From an uncultured Lachnospiraceae bacterium (GTDB lineage Bacteria; Bacillota; Clostridia; Lachnospirales; Lachnospiraceae): a stretch of DNA of 50,886 bases. Under the pieces are notes generated by a model, which searched no databases, was not told the DNA's origin, and worked only from the letters and a program-made list of their open reading frames with translations. Below are positions 1 through 7,303 of this stretch, in pieces. Location of the stretch: NCBI GenBank assembly GCA_902780385.1, contig CACZFF010000013.1:1-50886 (forward strand). The letters run 5' to 3'. Made by a program: the position numbers and the translations under genes. How positions within the stretch are numbered: the first letter of the stretch is position 1; every line of letters starts with the position of its first letter.

Positions 1-97
1 GGAGAAGGTCAGGGAATACATAGACTCCCAGCAGACGGAGGAACACAGGCGCAAATACGAAAAGACCGGAAGGTACAGTAAGAAAAGACGCCGCTGA
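1..97 (+). CDS. 3' end of an unidentified gene (partial)
   Basis: An open frame runs from the window edge (phase starting at base 2) to a TGA at 95-97. It encodes 31 residues, charged and ending in an Arg/Lys-rich tail (KKRRR). A basic C-terminus of this kind is common in nucleic-acid-binding proteins, but nothing here identifies the family. The start lies outside the window. The claim rests on the open frame, its hydrophilic composition and the absence of a competing gene, so it stays uncertain. Confidence 0.4.
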   Translation, partial: EKVREYIDSQQTEEHRRKYEKTGRYSKKRRR

Positions 98-261
98 CGT
101 GGCTATGAGGCGCTTGTATCCCGCGGACGACTATGGTCGGCCGGGGTTTTACGCGCCGTTTCGATAAAAAGTATATTACAGTTTTTTCCCCATTACCAGT
201 TTATCAGACTCCGACCAGAAAGAGCGAGGATTAAACAGGAAATAAACGCGAAGCAAACAGG

Positions 262-300
262 AAGAGCGAAAAAAATGCCATCGCATTATTTTTCGCTCTT
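262..300. terminator. Hairpin, probable bidirectional terminator
   Basis: AAGAGCGAAAAAAATGC at 262-278 faces a near-perfect reverse complement at 283-300 across a short loop. The A-rich and T-rich arms give a U-run on either strand. It lies between the partial forward gene ending at 97 and the reverse-strand HIRAN gene ending at 336, so it can serve both. Confidence 0.6.
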
Positions 301-335
301 ATTTGCACCACGAGGCTGCCCAATCGTCACATTAT

Positions 336-632
336 TTACTTATCCAGCTTGCAGATCACGCCGTCCGGAAGAACCATCTTGACGGTTCCCTTTGCCTTCT
401 TGCCGATCCAGTCATACATGCGGCCGGCACTGACGCACTCACCCTTGACCGTGTGGATGGAATTTGCCACGTAACCCACGAGACCCAGGCCGTTTTTCAT
501 CTCCACACGGATTGCCTCGTTGTCATAGGGGTTGTCAGGTTCCTTGACCAGCTTTACCTTCATTCCGGGTTTCATAAAGTCGTGGCCGTAGCGGTATTTT
601 GTGCCTGTTATTGTAAAGTAGATATCCTTCAT
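336..632 (-). CDS. HIRAN-domain small protein
   Basis: A 98-residue protein that is essentially one HIRAN domain. It has an N-terminal beta-strand (YFTITGT), a 'KLVKEPDNPYDNEAIRVEM' core and a 'GLVGYVAN' strand, the usual HIRAN pattern of a conserved PxNPxDxxAI segment followed by GxVPR-like residues. HIRAN domains are found fused to SWI2/SNF2 helicases and as stand-alone bacterial proteins; the HLTF domain binds 3' single-stranded DNA ends. Start ATG 632 has GGGAGG about 9 bases upstream; a longer frame to 701 lacks such a site. It starts two bases after the stop of the EF-hand gene, so it is the last gene of a tight three-gene operon. Its cellular role here is unknown. Confidence 0.75.
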   Translation of the reverse strand: MKDIYFTITGTKYRYGHDFMKPGMKVKLVKEPDNPYDNEAIRVEMKNGLGLVGYVANSIHTVKGECVSAGRMYDWIGKKAKGTVKMVLPDGVICKLDK

Positions 633-633
633 C

Positions 634-825
634 TCAATTGTCCTCCCAATCGTTGTCATCTTTTTCTGAACCATATTTATCAAAGCCCGTCTGATCACCA
701 TACCCTCTGTCCGGTTTTCCGGAAGCCTCCTCAGCGTTGTAAAGGAATGTCATCTCGCAAGCCCGCTCAAAAGCGTCCAGTTTCCCGTTTCCGTTAAAGT
801 CAAAAAGCTGGTCAAGTCCGAACAT
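634..825 (-). CDS. Small EF-hand-containing protein
   Basis: A 63-residue acidic protein. Residues about 9-20 form a canonical EF-hand loop, DFNGNGKLDAFE, with Asp1, Asn3, Asn5, Gly6 and Glu12 in calcium-ligand positions. The C-terminal half is strongly acidic and ends DDNDWEDN. There is no signal peptide, so it is probably cytosolic. Start ATG 825 is preceded by GGAGG inside the end of the upstream 33-codon gene. It is flanked without gaps by that gene and by the HIRAN gene, so the three are probably co-transcribed. Calcium binding is inferred from the loop; the partner is unknown. Confidence 0.65.
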   Translation of the reverse strand: MFGLDQLFDFNGNGKLDAFERACEMTFLYNAEEASGKPDRGYGDQTGFDKYGSEKDDNDWEDN

Positions 826-829
826 GTCA

Positions 830-931
830 TCAATCCTCCATGAATTCGATATAGTCTCTCTCATTAGAAAAGAGCACGTAGGTGCCATTTACATAACCCA
901 TATATCCGCTCTCGGTCACATATCCTTTCAT
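830..931 (-). CDS. 33-residue small protein
   Basis: Too short for most gene finders. ATG 931 is preceded by GGGAGG at good spacing. The reading frame encodes 33 residues (MKGYVTESGYMGYVNGTYVL and on) ending EFMED, with a TGA at 830-832. Its last codons (ATG GAG GAT TGA) carry the GGAGG used by the EF-hand gene, which suggests translational coupling. Its many aromatic and glycine residues resemble a small beta-sheet fold. Function is unknown; the support is position, ribosome site and coupling. Confidence 0.5.
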   Translation of the reverse strand: MKGYVTESGYMGYVNGTYVLFSNERDYIEFMED

Positions 932-1011
932 GGTACACCTCCCTTTGAACTGATTTGAATCAATACTGTTCTAAAGCCTGCTGCCGTTCCGCTGTCTTCG
1001 AATTCCGGGTG

Positions 1012-1269
1012 TCACGCTGCGCTTCTCTGCTTCCGCCTGGTCTGCAATCCTGAGGAGCGGGGACGGCCGGTACAGTTTCGGCTGGTCCTGATCATGCCCG
1101 TCGCGCAAAACAGGAGTTCCAGCACATAAGCGCCGAATGCAGCAAGGAAACTGACCAGAAACAGCTCGAGACTTCCCTGCAGGATAGATATGGCAAAATA
1201 GATTACAAACAGTACTGTGCTGAACGGATGCTGTTTTACAGTTTTTTTCATTTTCGATTTCATGATCAT
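1012..1269 (-). CDS. Small membrane protein, unknown function
   Basis: ATG 1269 follows a strong AGGAGGAG site. The 85-residue product has a short basic N-terminus (KSKMKKTVKQ), two predicted membrane segments (about residues 16-34 and 36-56) and a basic hydrophilic tail rich in Arg. This looks like a two-helix hairpin with cytosolic ends. It lies upstream of the 33-aa/EF-hand/HIRAN operon on the same strand, about 80 bases away. The low-complexity Arg-rich tail could reflect a frameshift near the 3' end, but I cannot show that. No family recognised. Confidence 0.5.
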   Translation of the reverse strand: MIMKSKMKKTVKQHPFSTVLFVIYFAISILQGSLELFLVSFLAAFGAYVLELLFCATGMIRTSRNCTGRPRSSGLQTRRKQRSAA

Positions 1270-1299
1270 TATCTCCTCCTCGCAGGATGATGAGACGGC

Positions 1300-1740
1300 C
1301 TGTATGCCTTTGACAGGCTTTTCCTCTGTTCTGACTTCCTGCCTGTTATTTCCCGTCAGGCTCCACCTGTTGTCCTGCCTGTTGCCTGGGGCTTTCCGGC
1401 TGTCTATCTGTTACCCTATCTGTTATCTGTTACCTTATGAGGAAATTGTAAACAATATGGTGTCCAAAAAAACGGACAGGAAAGAAGGAGACAGGAAGGT
1501 TAATTGTAGGAGACAGGAAGGAGACAGGAAGAATACGATCCCTTGTATCCAATTAAACGGACTTTCCAGGCGGGCAGGATGGCGGAAATGAAATCCAAAG
1601 AATTCCAAAGAGAAATTCAAAGCGAAATCAAAGAAAAATCAAAGGGAAATCCAAAGCAAGTTCAAAGGTAAATCAGAGGAAATCAAAGAAAACAAGATAA
1701 AATACGAATAAATGCGAATGGAAAATCAAAAAACAGTTAG
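1300..1740. repeat. Gene-free stretch made of short degenerate repeats
   Basis: The gap between the small membrane protein and the FN3 gene is built from different short repeats. Pyrimidine-rich CCTGCCTGTT-like units occur at about 1338-1395. TATCTGTTACC occurs twice near 1403-1435. GGAGACAGGAAG occurs three times at 1487, 1509 and 1520. About nine copies of an imperfect 10-12 base unit GAAATYCAAAG span 1587-1692. No convincing coding frame was found. Such tracts may come from slippage or be an old gene that has decayed. Confidence 0.6.
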
Positions 1741-1787
1741 ATACAAAAAACTGGCCTGGCTGCAGGATGGAATGCAGGAAATAGATG

Positions 1788-1816
1788 TTATCAAAGGGTC
1801 GTGTTTCTGGTATTAT
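1788..1816 (+). promoter_or_regulatory. Candidate promoter for the FN3 protein
   Basis: TTATCA, 17 bases, then TATTAT, about 90 bases before the start at 1906. The -35 element is weak, so support is moderate. Confidence 0.35.
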
Positions 1817-1905
1817 ATATAGAGGAAAAGGGCTTCACCCGGACTTTTCCTGAGAAGGATATCTGTTGTTTATCGTTGTTCGTTTGATAGAGGGGAGGAA
1901 ATGTT

Positions 1906-2613
1906 ATGACTAAATCAATCAAACGCTTTCTGGCCTGCTTTCTGATTGCGGCAATGCTTGTCGGTATGACTTCTTTCACAAGCGCGGAGGCAGCACTCAA
2001 AGTTCCCGGGAACTGTCGCTTTGCAAGCTGGGCTAACAGCAGTTTCACGTCCTGCACCATTAAATGGGACAGTGTTCAGGGAGCAAACAGCTATGCTCTG
2101 GTCGTAACTTACACGGACGGTTCTCACTACACGCAATATAGGACGAGTTCCACATCCTACACACTGAAGAATCTCGAGGATAACCATATCTATATTGCAA
2201 AGGTAAGGGCAACCTATATCGATCCTGTAACCGGGGTGGTCACAAATCAAAGCAACTTCTCCAATATCGCTTTCATCACTCCTCTGCCGAGGCGGCTGTC
2301 GATCACGATTTCCAATGAAAGCAGGATTCAGGCGAAACTGTCGTGGAATACAATTTACGGCTGTAACGGCTATAATATTTTTCTTTCCAAGCATCCTGAG
2401 TCCGAAAGCAAATGGGTCTGGGATCAGTCTACATCGGCAAAGGCGACTGCGACTTCTGCCACGATCAAGAAATTCAAAGGCGAGCATCTGAAGAAATTCA
2501 CCAATTACTACGTGAGGATCGTCACCAGGAGGAAGCGCAACGGCGTCTTCTGCACGGTTCCTGTACCGGACGGTTACTACAATGCCGGATTCATGATGGT
2601 GTTCATTCGCTGA
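1906..2613 (+). CDS. Secreted protein with two fibronectin type III-like domains
   Basis: A 235-residue protein with a classic signal peptide: basic KSIKR, a hydrophobic core, and cleavage likely after the AEA near residue 29. The mature part reads as two FN3-like beta sandwiches. The first (about 33-125) has the conserved Trp in 'TIKWDSVQGANSY' and 'YTLKNLEDNHIYIAKVRA'. The second (about 133-215) has 'KLSWNTIYGCNGYNIF' and 'YYVRIVTRR'. The start is supported by GGGGAGGAA seven bases upstream. It has no membrane anchor or sortase signal, so it is probably released or bound non-covalently to the wall. FN3 modules usually bind carbohydrate or protein; the ligand is unknown. Confidence 0.75.
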   Translation: MTKSIKRFLACFLIAAMLVGMTSFTSAEAALKVPGNCRFASWANSSFTSCTIKWDSVQGANSYALVVTYTDGSHYTQYRTSSTSYTLKNLEDNHIYIAKVRATYIDPVTGVVTNQSNFSNIAFITPLPRRLSITISNESRIQAKLSWNTIYGCNGYNIFLSKHPESESKWVWDQSTSAKATATSATIKKFKGEHLKKFTNYYVRIVTRRKRNGVFCTVPVPDGYYNAGFMMVFIR

Positions 2614-2792
2614 TAATGTTCATTTGCTAATGGCGTTCCTTCGCTGATAATTTGGCCAGGGTATGGTTCCGGATATGAATCCAGGAAGAAGATTCGGAGG
2701 TCCAGTCCTGCCGGTGATTGCTGCAACCGCTGCTGAGAGCGGGAGGAATTCCGCATACTGAATTGCATACAGAATTTCCATATACTGAGATG

Positions 2793-2836
2793 AAAAACCG
2801 GGACAGACAGTTTTAGCCAGTCTGTCCCGGCTTTTT
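2793..2836 (+). terminator. Strong intrinsic terminator
   Basis: CCGGGACAGAC pairs with GTCTGTCCCGG across an 11-base loop and is followed by CTTTTT. It lies about 180 bases after the FN3 gene. Confidence 0.8.
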
Positions 2837-2861
2837 ACTGAATTGGCCAACGAGCAAAAAC

Positions 2862-2900
2862 AAAGGACAGGAGCCGCAGTAAAGCGGCCTCTGTCCTTTT
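2862..2900 (+). terminator. Second hairpin terminator
   Basis: AAAGGACAG and GCCGC arms pair with GCGGC and CTGTCCTTT around an AGTAAA loop, and end in a short T-run. It sits 26 bases after the previous terminator. Together they isolate the deacylase gene from upstream transcription. No gene was found between 2614 and 2989. Confidence 0.65.
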
Positions 2901-2989
2901 ATCTCCATCGGGCAGGGGATTTATGTGTTATACTTGGTAGACAATACAAAGTAATGGCAATGCCATAGCGCATTAGAAAGGAAATAAAA

Positions 2990-3535
2990 ATGACTTTATA
3001 TGATGGCAGACCGGAAGATACCGCAGGACGGCTCCCGCGGGAAGTACGAACTTATGATTATCTGGATAAGCTGCAGATTCCCTATCAGCGCACTGATCAC
3101 GAGCGCGCCGATAACATGGAGGCCTGTAACGAGATCGATGCCGTACTGGGCGTCCTGATCTGCAAGAACCTTTTTCTCTGTAACCGCCAGAAGACAAAGT
3201 TCTACCTACTCATGATGCCCGGAGACAAGAAATTCAAGACAAAGGAACTCTCCTCACAGATCAATTCCGCCCGCCTGTCCTTTGCAGGGGAGGATGCTAT
3301 GCTGAAATATCTGGACATCGAGCCTGGCGCCGTCAGCATCATGGGATTGATGAATGACAAGGAGCACGACGTCACACTCCTGATCGATGAGGACGTCCTC
3401 AAGGATGAATATATCGGCTGCCACCCCTGTGTGTGCACAAGCAGCTTAAAGCTTCGTACGGCAGACCTGGTCGGAAAATTTCTTCCGGCTACGGGGCACA
3501 CATACACAACTGTTCACCTGGTTGGGGAAGACTAG
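2990..3535 (+). CDS. Prolyl-tRNA editing (YbaK/PrdX-type) deacylase
   Basis: A 181-residue protein of the YbaK/ProX family of trans-editing enzymes, which hydrolyse mischarged tRNAs, typically Ala-tRNA(Pro). It starts with the helix 'YDYLDKLQIPYQRTDHE' typical of PrdX-like proteins. The conserved catalytic-site lysine is in 'GVLICKNLFLCNR', and the 'PGAVSIMGLMND' strand and 'IGCHPCVCTSSLKL' C-terminal motif follow the family. Length agrees with free-standing PrdX proteins. Start ATG 2990 follows AAAGGAAAT. It is monocistronic, after two terminators. Exact amino-acid specificity cannot be read from the sequence. Confidence 0.85.
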   Translation: MTLYDGRPEDTAGRLPREVRTYDYLDKLQIPYQRTDHERADNMEACNEIDAVLGVLICKNLFLCNRQKTKFYLLMMPGDKKFKTKELSSQINSARLSFAGEDAMLKYLDIEPGAVSIMGLMNDKEHDVTLLIDEDVLKDEYIGCHPCVCTSSLKLRTADLVGKFLPATGHTYTTVHLVGED

Positions 3536-3666
3536 GGCTCCAGTGTAGAGCAATACTCATCGACTGACTCCCCTGAGTTTTGCAGTCATGGCACAGTCAA
3601 TTCTCCCCTCAGGAGACGTCACCATATGACAGATGCAAAGAGTTTCATTTCTAAAATTCCTCCGTA

Positions 3667-3717
3667 TCATTTGTATCCGCTTAGAATGATGGTGACGTCT
3701 CCGTGACTGAGCAGATT
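3667..3717 (-). pseudogene. 3' stub of a lost paralog of the cyclophilin-like lipoprotein
   Basis: Directly downstream of the lipoprotein stop at 3719, the reverse strand reads NLLSHGDVTIILSGYK then TGA. This aligns with the last residues of the intact gene, DLLGGGDVSITLE. The DNA is similar but not identical (for example GACGTCACC against GACGTCTCC). The simplest reading is an old tandem paralog of which only the last 16 codons remain. The GGAGACGTCACCAT in this stretch also appears inverted at 3612-3625. Confidence 0.5.
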
Positions 3718-3718
3718 C

Positions 3719-4447
3719 TCATTCCAGCGTGATGGAGACGTCTCCCCCACCGAGCAGATCACGCATTTCCTGTTCCGACAGGTCGATATGCCCCAGTCTT
3801 GTATAGGCCCAGGAGTTAGAACCGTAGAAAATCACGATCTGATTTCCCGAATAGAGGACGATGTCTCCGGAGTCTGTGACTGTCTGTTCGTCCTCACGGA
3901 CGATATTCTGACCAATCGAACCGACCTGCTCAAAGCCGCCGTACCTGGACATTTGGATTGTGAGAGGGCAAATATCCTGAAGCGCTTTCACAGATGCATT
4001 CTTCTCCCATGCCACGGGCACTTCTGTTTTTCCAATCAATAACCGCATAGTATTCTCCACTCCTCCAGTCTCTTCATCAGCTGCTTTGCTTTCTTCTATT
4101 TCCCCTTCTGTTATGGGTTTTGAAGATCTCCCGGTTTCTGCAGCTGCTTCGCTTTCTGCAGCTGCTTCGCTTTCTGCAGTTGCTTCGGTTTCTGCAGTTA
4201 CTTCGCCTTCTCCTATATTTTCTCCGGTTGTCCCGGTATTTGAAAGCTGTACTGCATCTTTCTCTTCTTCAGAGCTCTCTGCAGTCTCTGTCTGCGCAGA
4301 AGACGACTGTACAGGAGACGGCTGTACAGGAGACGGCTGTACAGGAGACGACTGCACTTCAGAAGGAACCTCCTTCTGCGTTCCGCAGCCCGCCGACATA
4401 ATTGCCATCATTACCATCATCGCAAGTATCGCACATATTTTTTTCAT
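3719..4447 (-). CDS. Lipoprotein with C-terminal cyclophilin-like fold domain
   Basis: A 242-residue lipoprotein. The signal peptide MKKICAILAMMVMMAIM is followed by the lipobox MSAGC, so Cys22 is the likely lipid anchor. Residues about 25-120 are a low-complexity linker of SPVQP and EAAAES repeats. From about 133, 'MRLLIGKTEVPVAWEKNASV' to 'GDVSITLE' matches the single-domain cyclophilin-like fold family of Firmicutes; prolyl-isomerase activity has not been shown for this group. ATG 4447 is chosen because a signal peptide must begin the protein; the longer frame to 4729 is repeat DNA. The upstream site is GAGGA. The domain is probably displayed outside the membrane on a flexible tether. Confidence 0.75.
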   Translation of the reverse strand: MKKICAILAMMVMMAIMSAGCGTQKEVPSEVQSSPVQPSPVQPSPVQSSSAQTETAESSEEEKDAVQLSNTGTTGENIGEGEVTAETEATAESEAAAESEAAAETGRSSKPITEGEIEESKAADEETGGVENTMRLLIGKTEVPVAWEKNASVKALQDICPLTIQMSRYGGFEQVGSIGQNIVREDEQTVTDSGDIVLYSGNQIVIFYGSNSWAYTRLGHIDLSEQEMRDLLGGGDVSITLE

Positions 4448-4471
4448 CTCGCTTATCCTCTGCATGCCCTT

Positions 4472-4617
4472 CGGTCGCTTCGCTTTCCCGACGGCAGTAG
4501 TGATCTTTCTCTCCTGGGACGGCTCGGTCGCTTCGCTTTTTTCAAACATGCGTGACCTTTTGTCTTCCAGGTCCTCCGGTCGCTTCGCTTTCCCGACGGC
4601 AGTAGTGATCTTTCTCT
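4472..4617. repeat. Perfect 41-base direct repeat upstream of the lipoprotein gene
   Basis: The 41 bases at 4472-4512 recur exactly at 4577-4617, 105 bases apart. Shorter partial copies (CTCGGTCGCTTCGCTTT-like) follow each. This is a 105-base tandem duplication in the 5' region of the reverse-strand lipoprotein gene. Reading through it in frame gives an implausible hydrophilic extension before the signal peptide. The rest of the 4448-4816 gap shows no gene. Confidence 0.8.
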
Positions 4618-4816
4618 TCCGGAATGTCTCGGTCGCTTTACAAGAGCGGCAGCATGAAGAAAAGATTCGCCACACGAAAGAAATGCCTTTCAGGTCAGCA
4701 TTTTCTCTGACATGATCAGAGAAAGACATAATCAGAGAATGACTTGATCAGAGAATGATTGAGCTACCCCGCAGCACAATCTTCCTGTGGGTGAGTGAAG
4801 GAGTATTGCATCGACC

Positions 4817-5806
4817 TTATTTATCGCTCTTCAGATACTCCTCAAAGAACTGCTGGATCTTGTCGAAGGGGATGATATCTTTCCTGTCATACAGGTCGGT
4901 GTGAACTGCATCGGGAATAATGACCAGTTCCTTGTTTTCGCCGTTCAGGAGCTTGAAGGTATCCCGGCTCAGGTAGCAGGAATGAGCCTTCTCGCCGTGG
5001 ATCATCAGCACTGCGCTGTCAATCTCACCGGCATAGGTGAACAGTCTCATATTCATAAGAGATGTCTGGGTGTTGACTGTCCAGCCGTCATTGGAGTTGA
5101 GCGAACGGGGATGATAGCCTCGCTCTGTCTTATAATAGTCGTAATAATCCTTTACAAAGAAGGGTGCATCCTCCGGAAGCGGATCGACCACGCCGCCCTG
5201 GCGGGCGTATTCACCGCTCATATAGTCCTTTGTCCTCTGCGCATTGACCATGGCACGCATCTGCTTGCGGGCTTCCTTGCTGTCGGCAGAGTCAAAATAT
5301 CCGTTTCCTGCAACGCGGGACATATCGTACATGGTGGATGTCACAGTAGCCTTGATCCTTGTATCCACACAGGCGGTCTGCAGGGCCATGCCGCCCCAGC
5401 CGCAGATGCCGATAATACCGATCCGGTCGGGATCTGCCAGGTCACAGCAGGACAGGAAATCAACCGCTGCCTGGAAATCCTCGACATCCATATCGGGAGA
5501 ATGCATAGCGCGGGGGAAGCCGCCCGACTCACCGGTAAAAGAGGGATCAAAGGCAATGGCCAGGAATCCGCGCTCAGCCATTTCCTGAGCATACAGGCCG
5601 GAAGACTGTTCCTTGCAGGCTCCGAAAGGACCGGAGATTGCAAGTGCGGGCAGTCTGCCTTCCGCTCCCTTGGGAACATACATGTCCGCCGCAAGTGTGA
5701 TTCCGAAGTGATTTACAAAAGTCACCTTGCAATGATCTACTTTATCGCTCTTGGGGAAGGTTTTGTCCCATTCCTGAACCAGTTTCAATTCTTCTGTCTT
5801 CATCAT
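4817..5806 (-). CDS. Alpha/beta hydrolase (YcjY/dienelactone-hydrolase-like)
   Basis: A 329-residue cytosolic protein with the alpha/beta-hydrolase order of motifs: 'LPALAISGPFG' (oxyanion region), 'GFLAIAFDPSFTGESGG', and the nucleophile elbow 'GIIGICGWGGMAL'. The elbow carries Cys where most hydrolases have Ser, as dienelactone hydrolases do. An acid is expected near 'AGEIDSAVLMIHGEKAHS' and the histidine is in 'PDAVHTDLYD'. Substrate unknown. ATG 5806 follows AAAGGCGG; a TTG at 5812 is the alternative. It is transcribed towards the lipoprotein and away from the LysR gene, with only the 76-residue gene between, so that regulator may control it. Confidence 0.8.
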   Translation of the reverse strand: MMKTEELKLVQEWDKTFPKSDKVDHCKVTFVNHFGITLAADMYVPKGAEGRLPALAISGPFGACKEQSSGLYAQEMAERGFLAIAFDPSFTGESGGFPRAMHSPDMDVEDFQAAVDFLSCCDLADPDRIGIIGICGWGGMALQTACVDTRIKATVTSTMYDMSRVAGNGYFDSADSKEARKQMRAMVNAQRTKDYMSGEYARQGGVVDPLPEDAPFFVKDYYDYYKTERGYHPRSLNSNDGWTVNTQTSLMNMRLFTYAGEIDSAVLMIHGEKAHSCYLSRDTFKLLNGENKELVIIPDAVHTDLYDRKDIIPFDKIQQFFEEYLKSDK

Positions 5807-5946
5807 CTTCAATACCGCCTTTCATTGCAAATGCTGTTTCTACTAATTCTTTTTAAACTAATTCTTTTCTTCTAATTATTTTCTGCTCTTTTTTTCTACT
5901 TACTCTGATTGTTTATACTTACTCTGACTTTTTTTGATAATCTTTT

Positions 5947-6177
5947 TTAGATTTCCTTTTTGATCTCCTTTTCTGTCTGCCGGATCAGGTAGTCCAGGCA
6001 GTCCACTCTTCTCTGGCTCTGATGGACAGCATCCATCAGGTCACATCGGAATGCCTTCATTTCGTGCAGTGCATCGGAGAGCCTGCCGGCAAGAAATAAT
6101 TGTTCTACAAAGTCAGCAGTCTGTTCTCTGCAGCCGGCATCGAGCAGGTTATTCTTTACTGCCCTTTCGTCTTTCAT
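5947..6177 (-). CDS. Small helical protein, unknown function
   Basis: A 76-residue, highly charged, probably all-helical cytosolic protein ('FVEQLFLAGRLSDALHEMKAFRCDLMDAVHQ', ending KEIKKEI) with two central Cys. ATG 6177 is preceded by GAGGAGAG. It sits between the LysR regulator (divergent) and the hydrolase (same strand), in the place where LysR-regulated operons usually begin. Similar short proteins are common in Lachnospiraceae but I cannot assign a function. The gap to the hydrolase (5807-5946) is T-rich with three ACTAATTCTTTT-like repeats. Confidence 0.6.
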   Translation of the reverse strand: MKDERAVKNNLLDAGCREQTADFVEQLFLAGRLSDALHEMKAFRCDLMDAVHQSQRRVDCLDYLIRQTEKEIKKEI

Positions 6178-6239
6178 AAGCCTTCTCTCCTCATAGATTT
6201 GGTCCTCATAGATTTCTTATGTGCTTTCATGATAATGGC

Positions 6240-6268
6240 TTGAATATATTTTTGCTAATAGTTATAAT
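6240..6268 (+). promoter_or_regulatory. Sigma-70-type promoter of the LysR gene
   Basis: TTGAAT, exactly 17 bases, TATAAT, about 75 bases before ATG 6344. This is a near-consensus vegetative promoter. Confidence 0.65.
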
Positions 6269-6284
6269 GAATATCATGATATTC
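6269..6284. promoter_or_regulatory. Perfect 16-base palindrome at the transcription start, likely operator
   Basis: GAATATCATGATATTC is a perfect palindrome adjoining the -10 box of the LysR promoter, so it covers the expected start site. LysR-type regulators bind T-N11-A dyads and commonly repress themselves while controlling a divergent operon. Autoregulation is an inference from position. Confidence 0.6.
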
Positions 6285-6343
6285 GTTTTTGGCATATCTT
6301 ATTGAGTATAAGCTTTTTGCTGCCCTTGAGAGGAAGAGGCAAA

Positions 6344-7225
6344 ATGGAAATTCGGACACTCAGATACTTTCTCGCCGTGGCGCGGGAAGAGAATATGACA
6401 CGGGCGGCAGAGACACTGCATGTGACGCAGCCCACGCTGTCAAAAGCCCTGAAGGCGCTGGAAGACGAGTTGGGCAAGAAACTCTTTACACGGCACAGTT
6501 TCAGCATCAAACTGACAGATGAGGGGATGCTGCTGCGAAACCGGGCAGAGGATCTGGTCAGCATGGCGGATAAGATTGAGAAGGAGTTTATCTCTCTGGA
6601 TGACATGGCCGGCGGGGATCTCTATTTCGGCCTGGCGGAATCCTACCAGATCAGCTATCTGGCCCATGAGATCCGTCTCTTTAAACAGACCTGCCCGGGG
6701 CTTCGCTACCACATCACCAGCGGTGATACTGAGCAGGTCATGGAAAAGCTCGACAAGGGTCTTCTGGACTTTGCGGTGCTGGCGGAGACGCCGGATGCCC
6801 GAAAACATGAATCGCTGGTCTTCCCTGAATCCGAGGAATGGGGAATCGTCATGCCCGAAGACGACATACTGGCATCAAAAAAGGTCATCCGGGTGGACGA
6901 CCTGATCGGGCTCCCGCTCTTCTGCTCAGAACAGAGCTGGGAAAAAGATATTCCCCGCTGGGCCGGTGACAAAATGGATCAGCTCCATCTGGAAGGTTCC
7001 TTCCGGCTGGCCTACAACGGTTCTATTTTTGCAAAGGAGCATCTGGGTTATCTACTGACTTTTAACAGGCTGGTGGATACCTCCCCCGGAAGCGGCCTGG
7101 TCTTTCGCCCGCTCTCTCCGCCCTTGGAAACGAAGCTGTATCTGGTGTGGAAAAAGTACCAGACCTTTTCTCCTTTGGCGGAACGTTTCCTTGCCCAGCT
7201 GAAAGCCGCGTTCGGCACTCAGTAA
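6344..7225 (+). CDS. LysR-family transcriptional regulator
   Basis: A 293-residue regulator. The N-terminal winged helix-turn-helix (residues 1-60) is typical: MEIRTLRYFLAVAREENMTR, then 'AAETLHVTQPTLSKALKALEDELGKKLFTRH'. The linker helix is followed by a two-lobed effector domain starting near residue 90 ('GDLYFGLAESYQISYL'). ATG 6344 follows GAGAGGAAGAGG and starts at the usual LysR start; a longer frame to 6302 is less likely. It is divergent from the 76-residue gene and the alpha/beta hydrolase, its probable targets. The effector is unknown. Confidence 0.9.
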   Translation: MEIRTLRYFLAVAREENMTRAAETLHVTQPTLSKALKALEDELGKKLFTRHSFSIKLTDEGMLLRNRAEDLVSMADKIEKEFISLDDMAGGDLYFGLAESYQISYLAHEIRLFKQTCPGLRYHITSGDTEQVMEKLDKGLLDFAVLAETPDARKHESLVFPESEEWGIVMPEDDILASKKVIRVDDLIGLPLFCSEQSWEKDIPRWAGDKMDQLHLEGSFRLAYNGSIFAKEHLGYLLTFNRLVDTSPGSGLVFRPLSPPLETKLYLVWKKYQTFSPLAERFLAQLKAAFGTQ

Positions 7226-7303
7226 CATGGCTCCCTGGTGTGTGACAGGTCTTGGGGCCAAGTAACAGGATTCCGGATAAAAAACCAGGAGGTGATTATC
7301 AAT

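Noticed and set aside
4448-4729. In-frame N-terminal extension of the cyclophilin-like lipoprotein
   Set aside because: It is made of the duplicated 105-base unit, is hydrophilic, and would bury the signal peptide.
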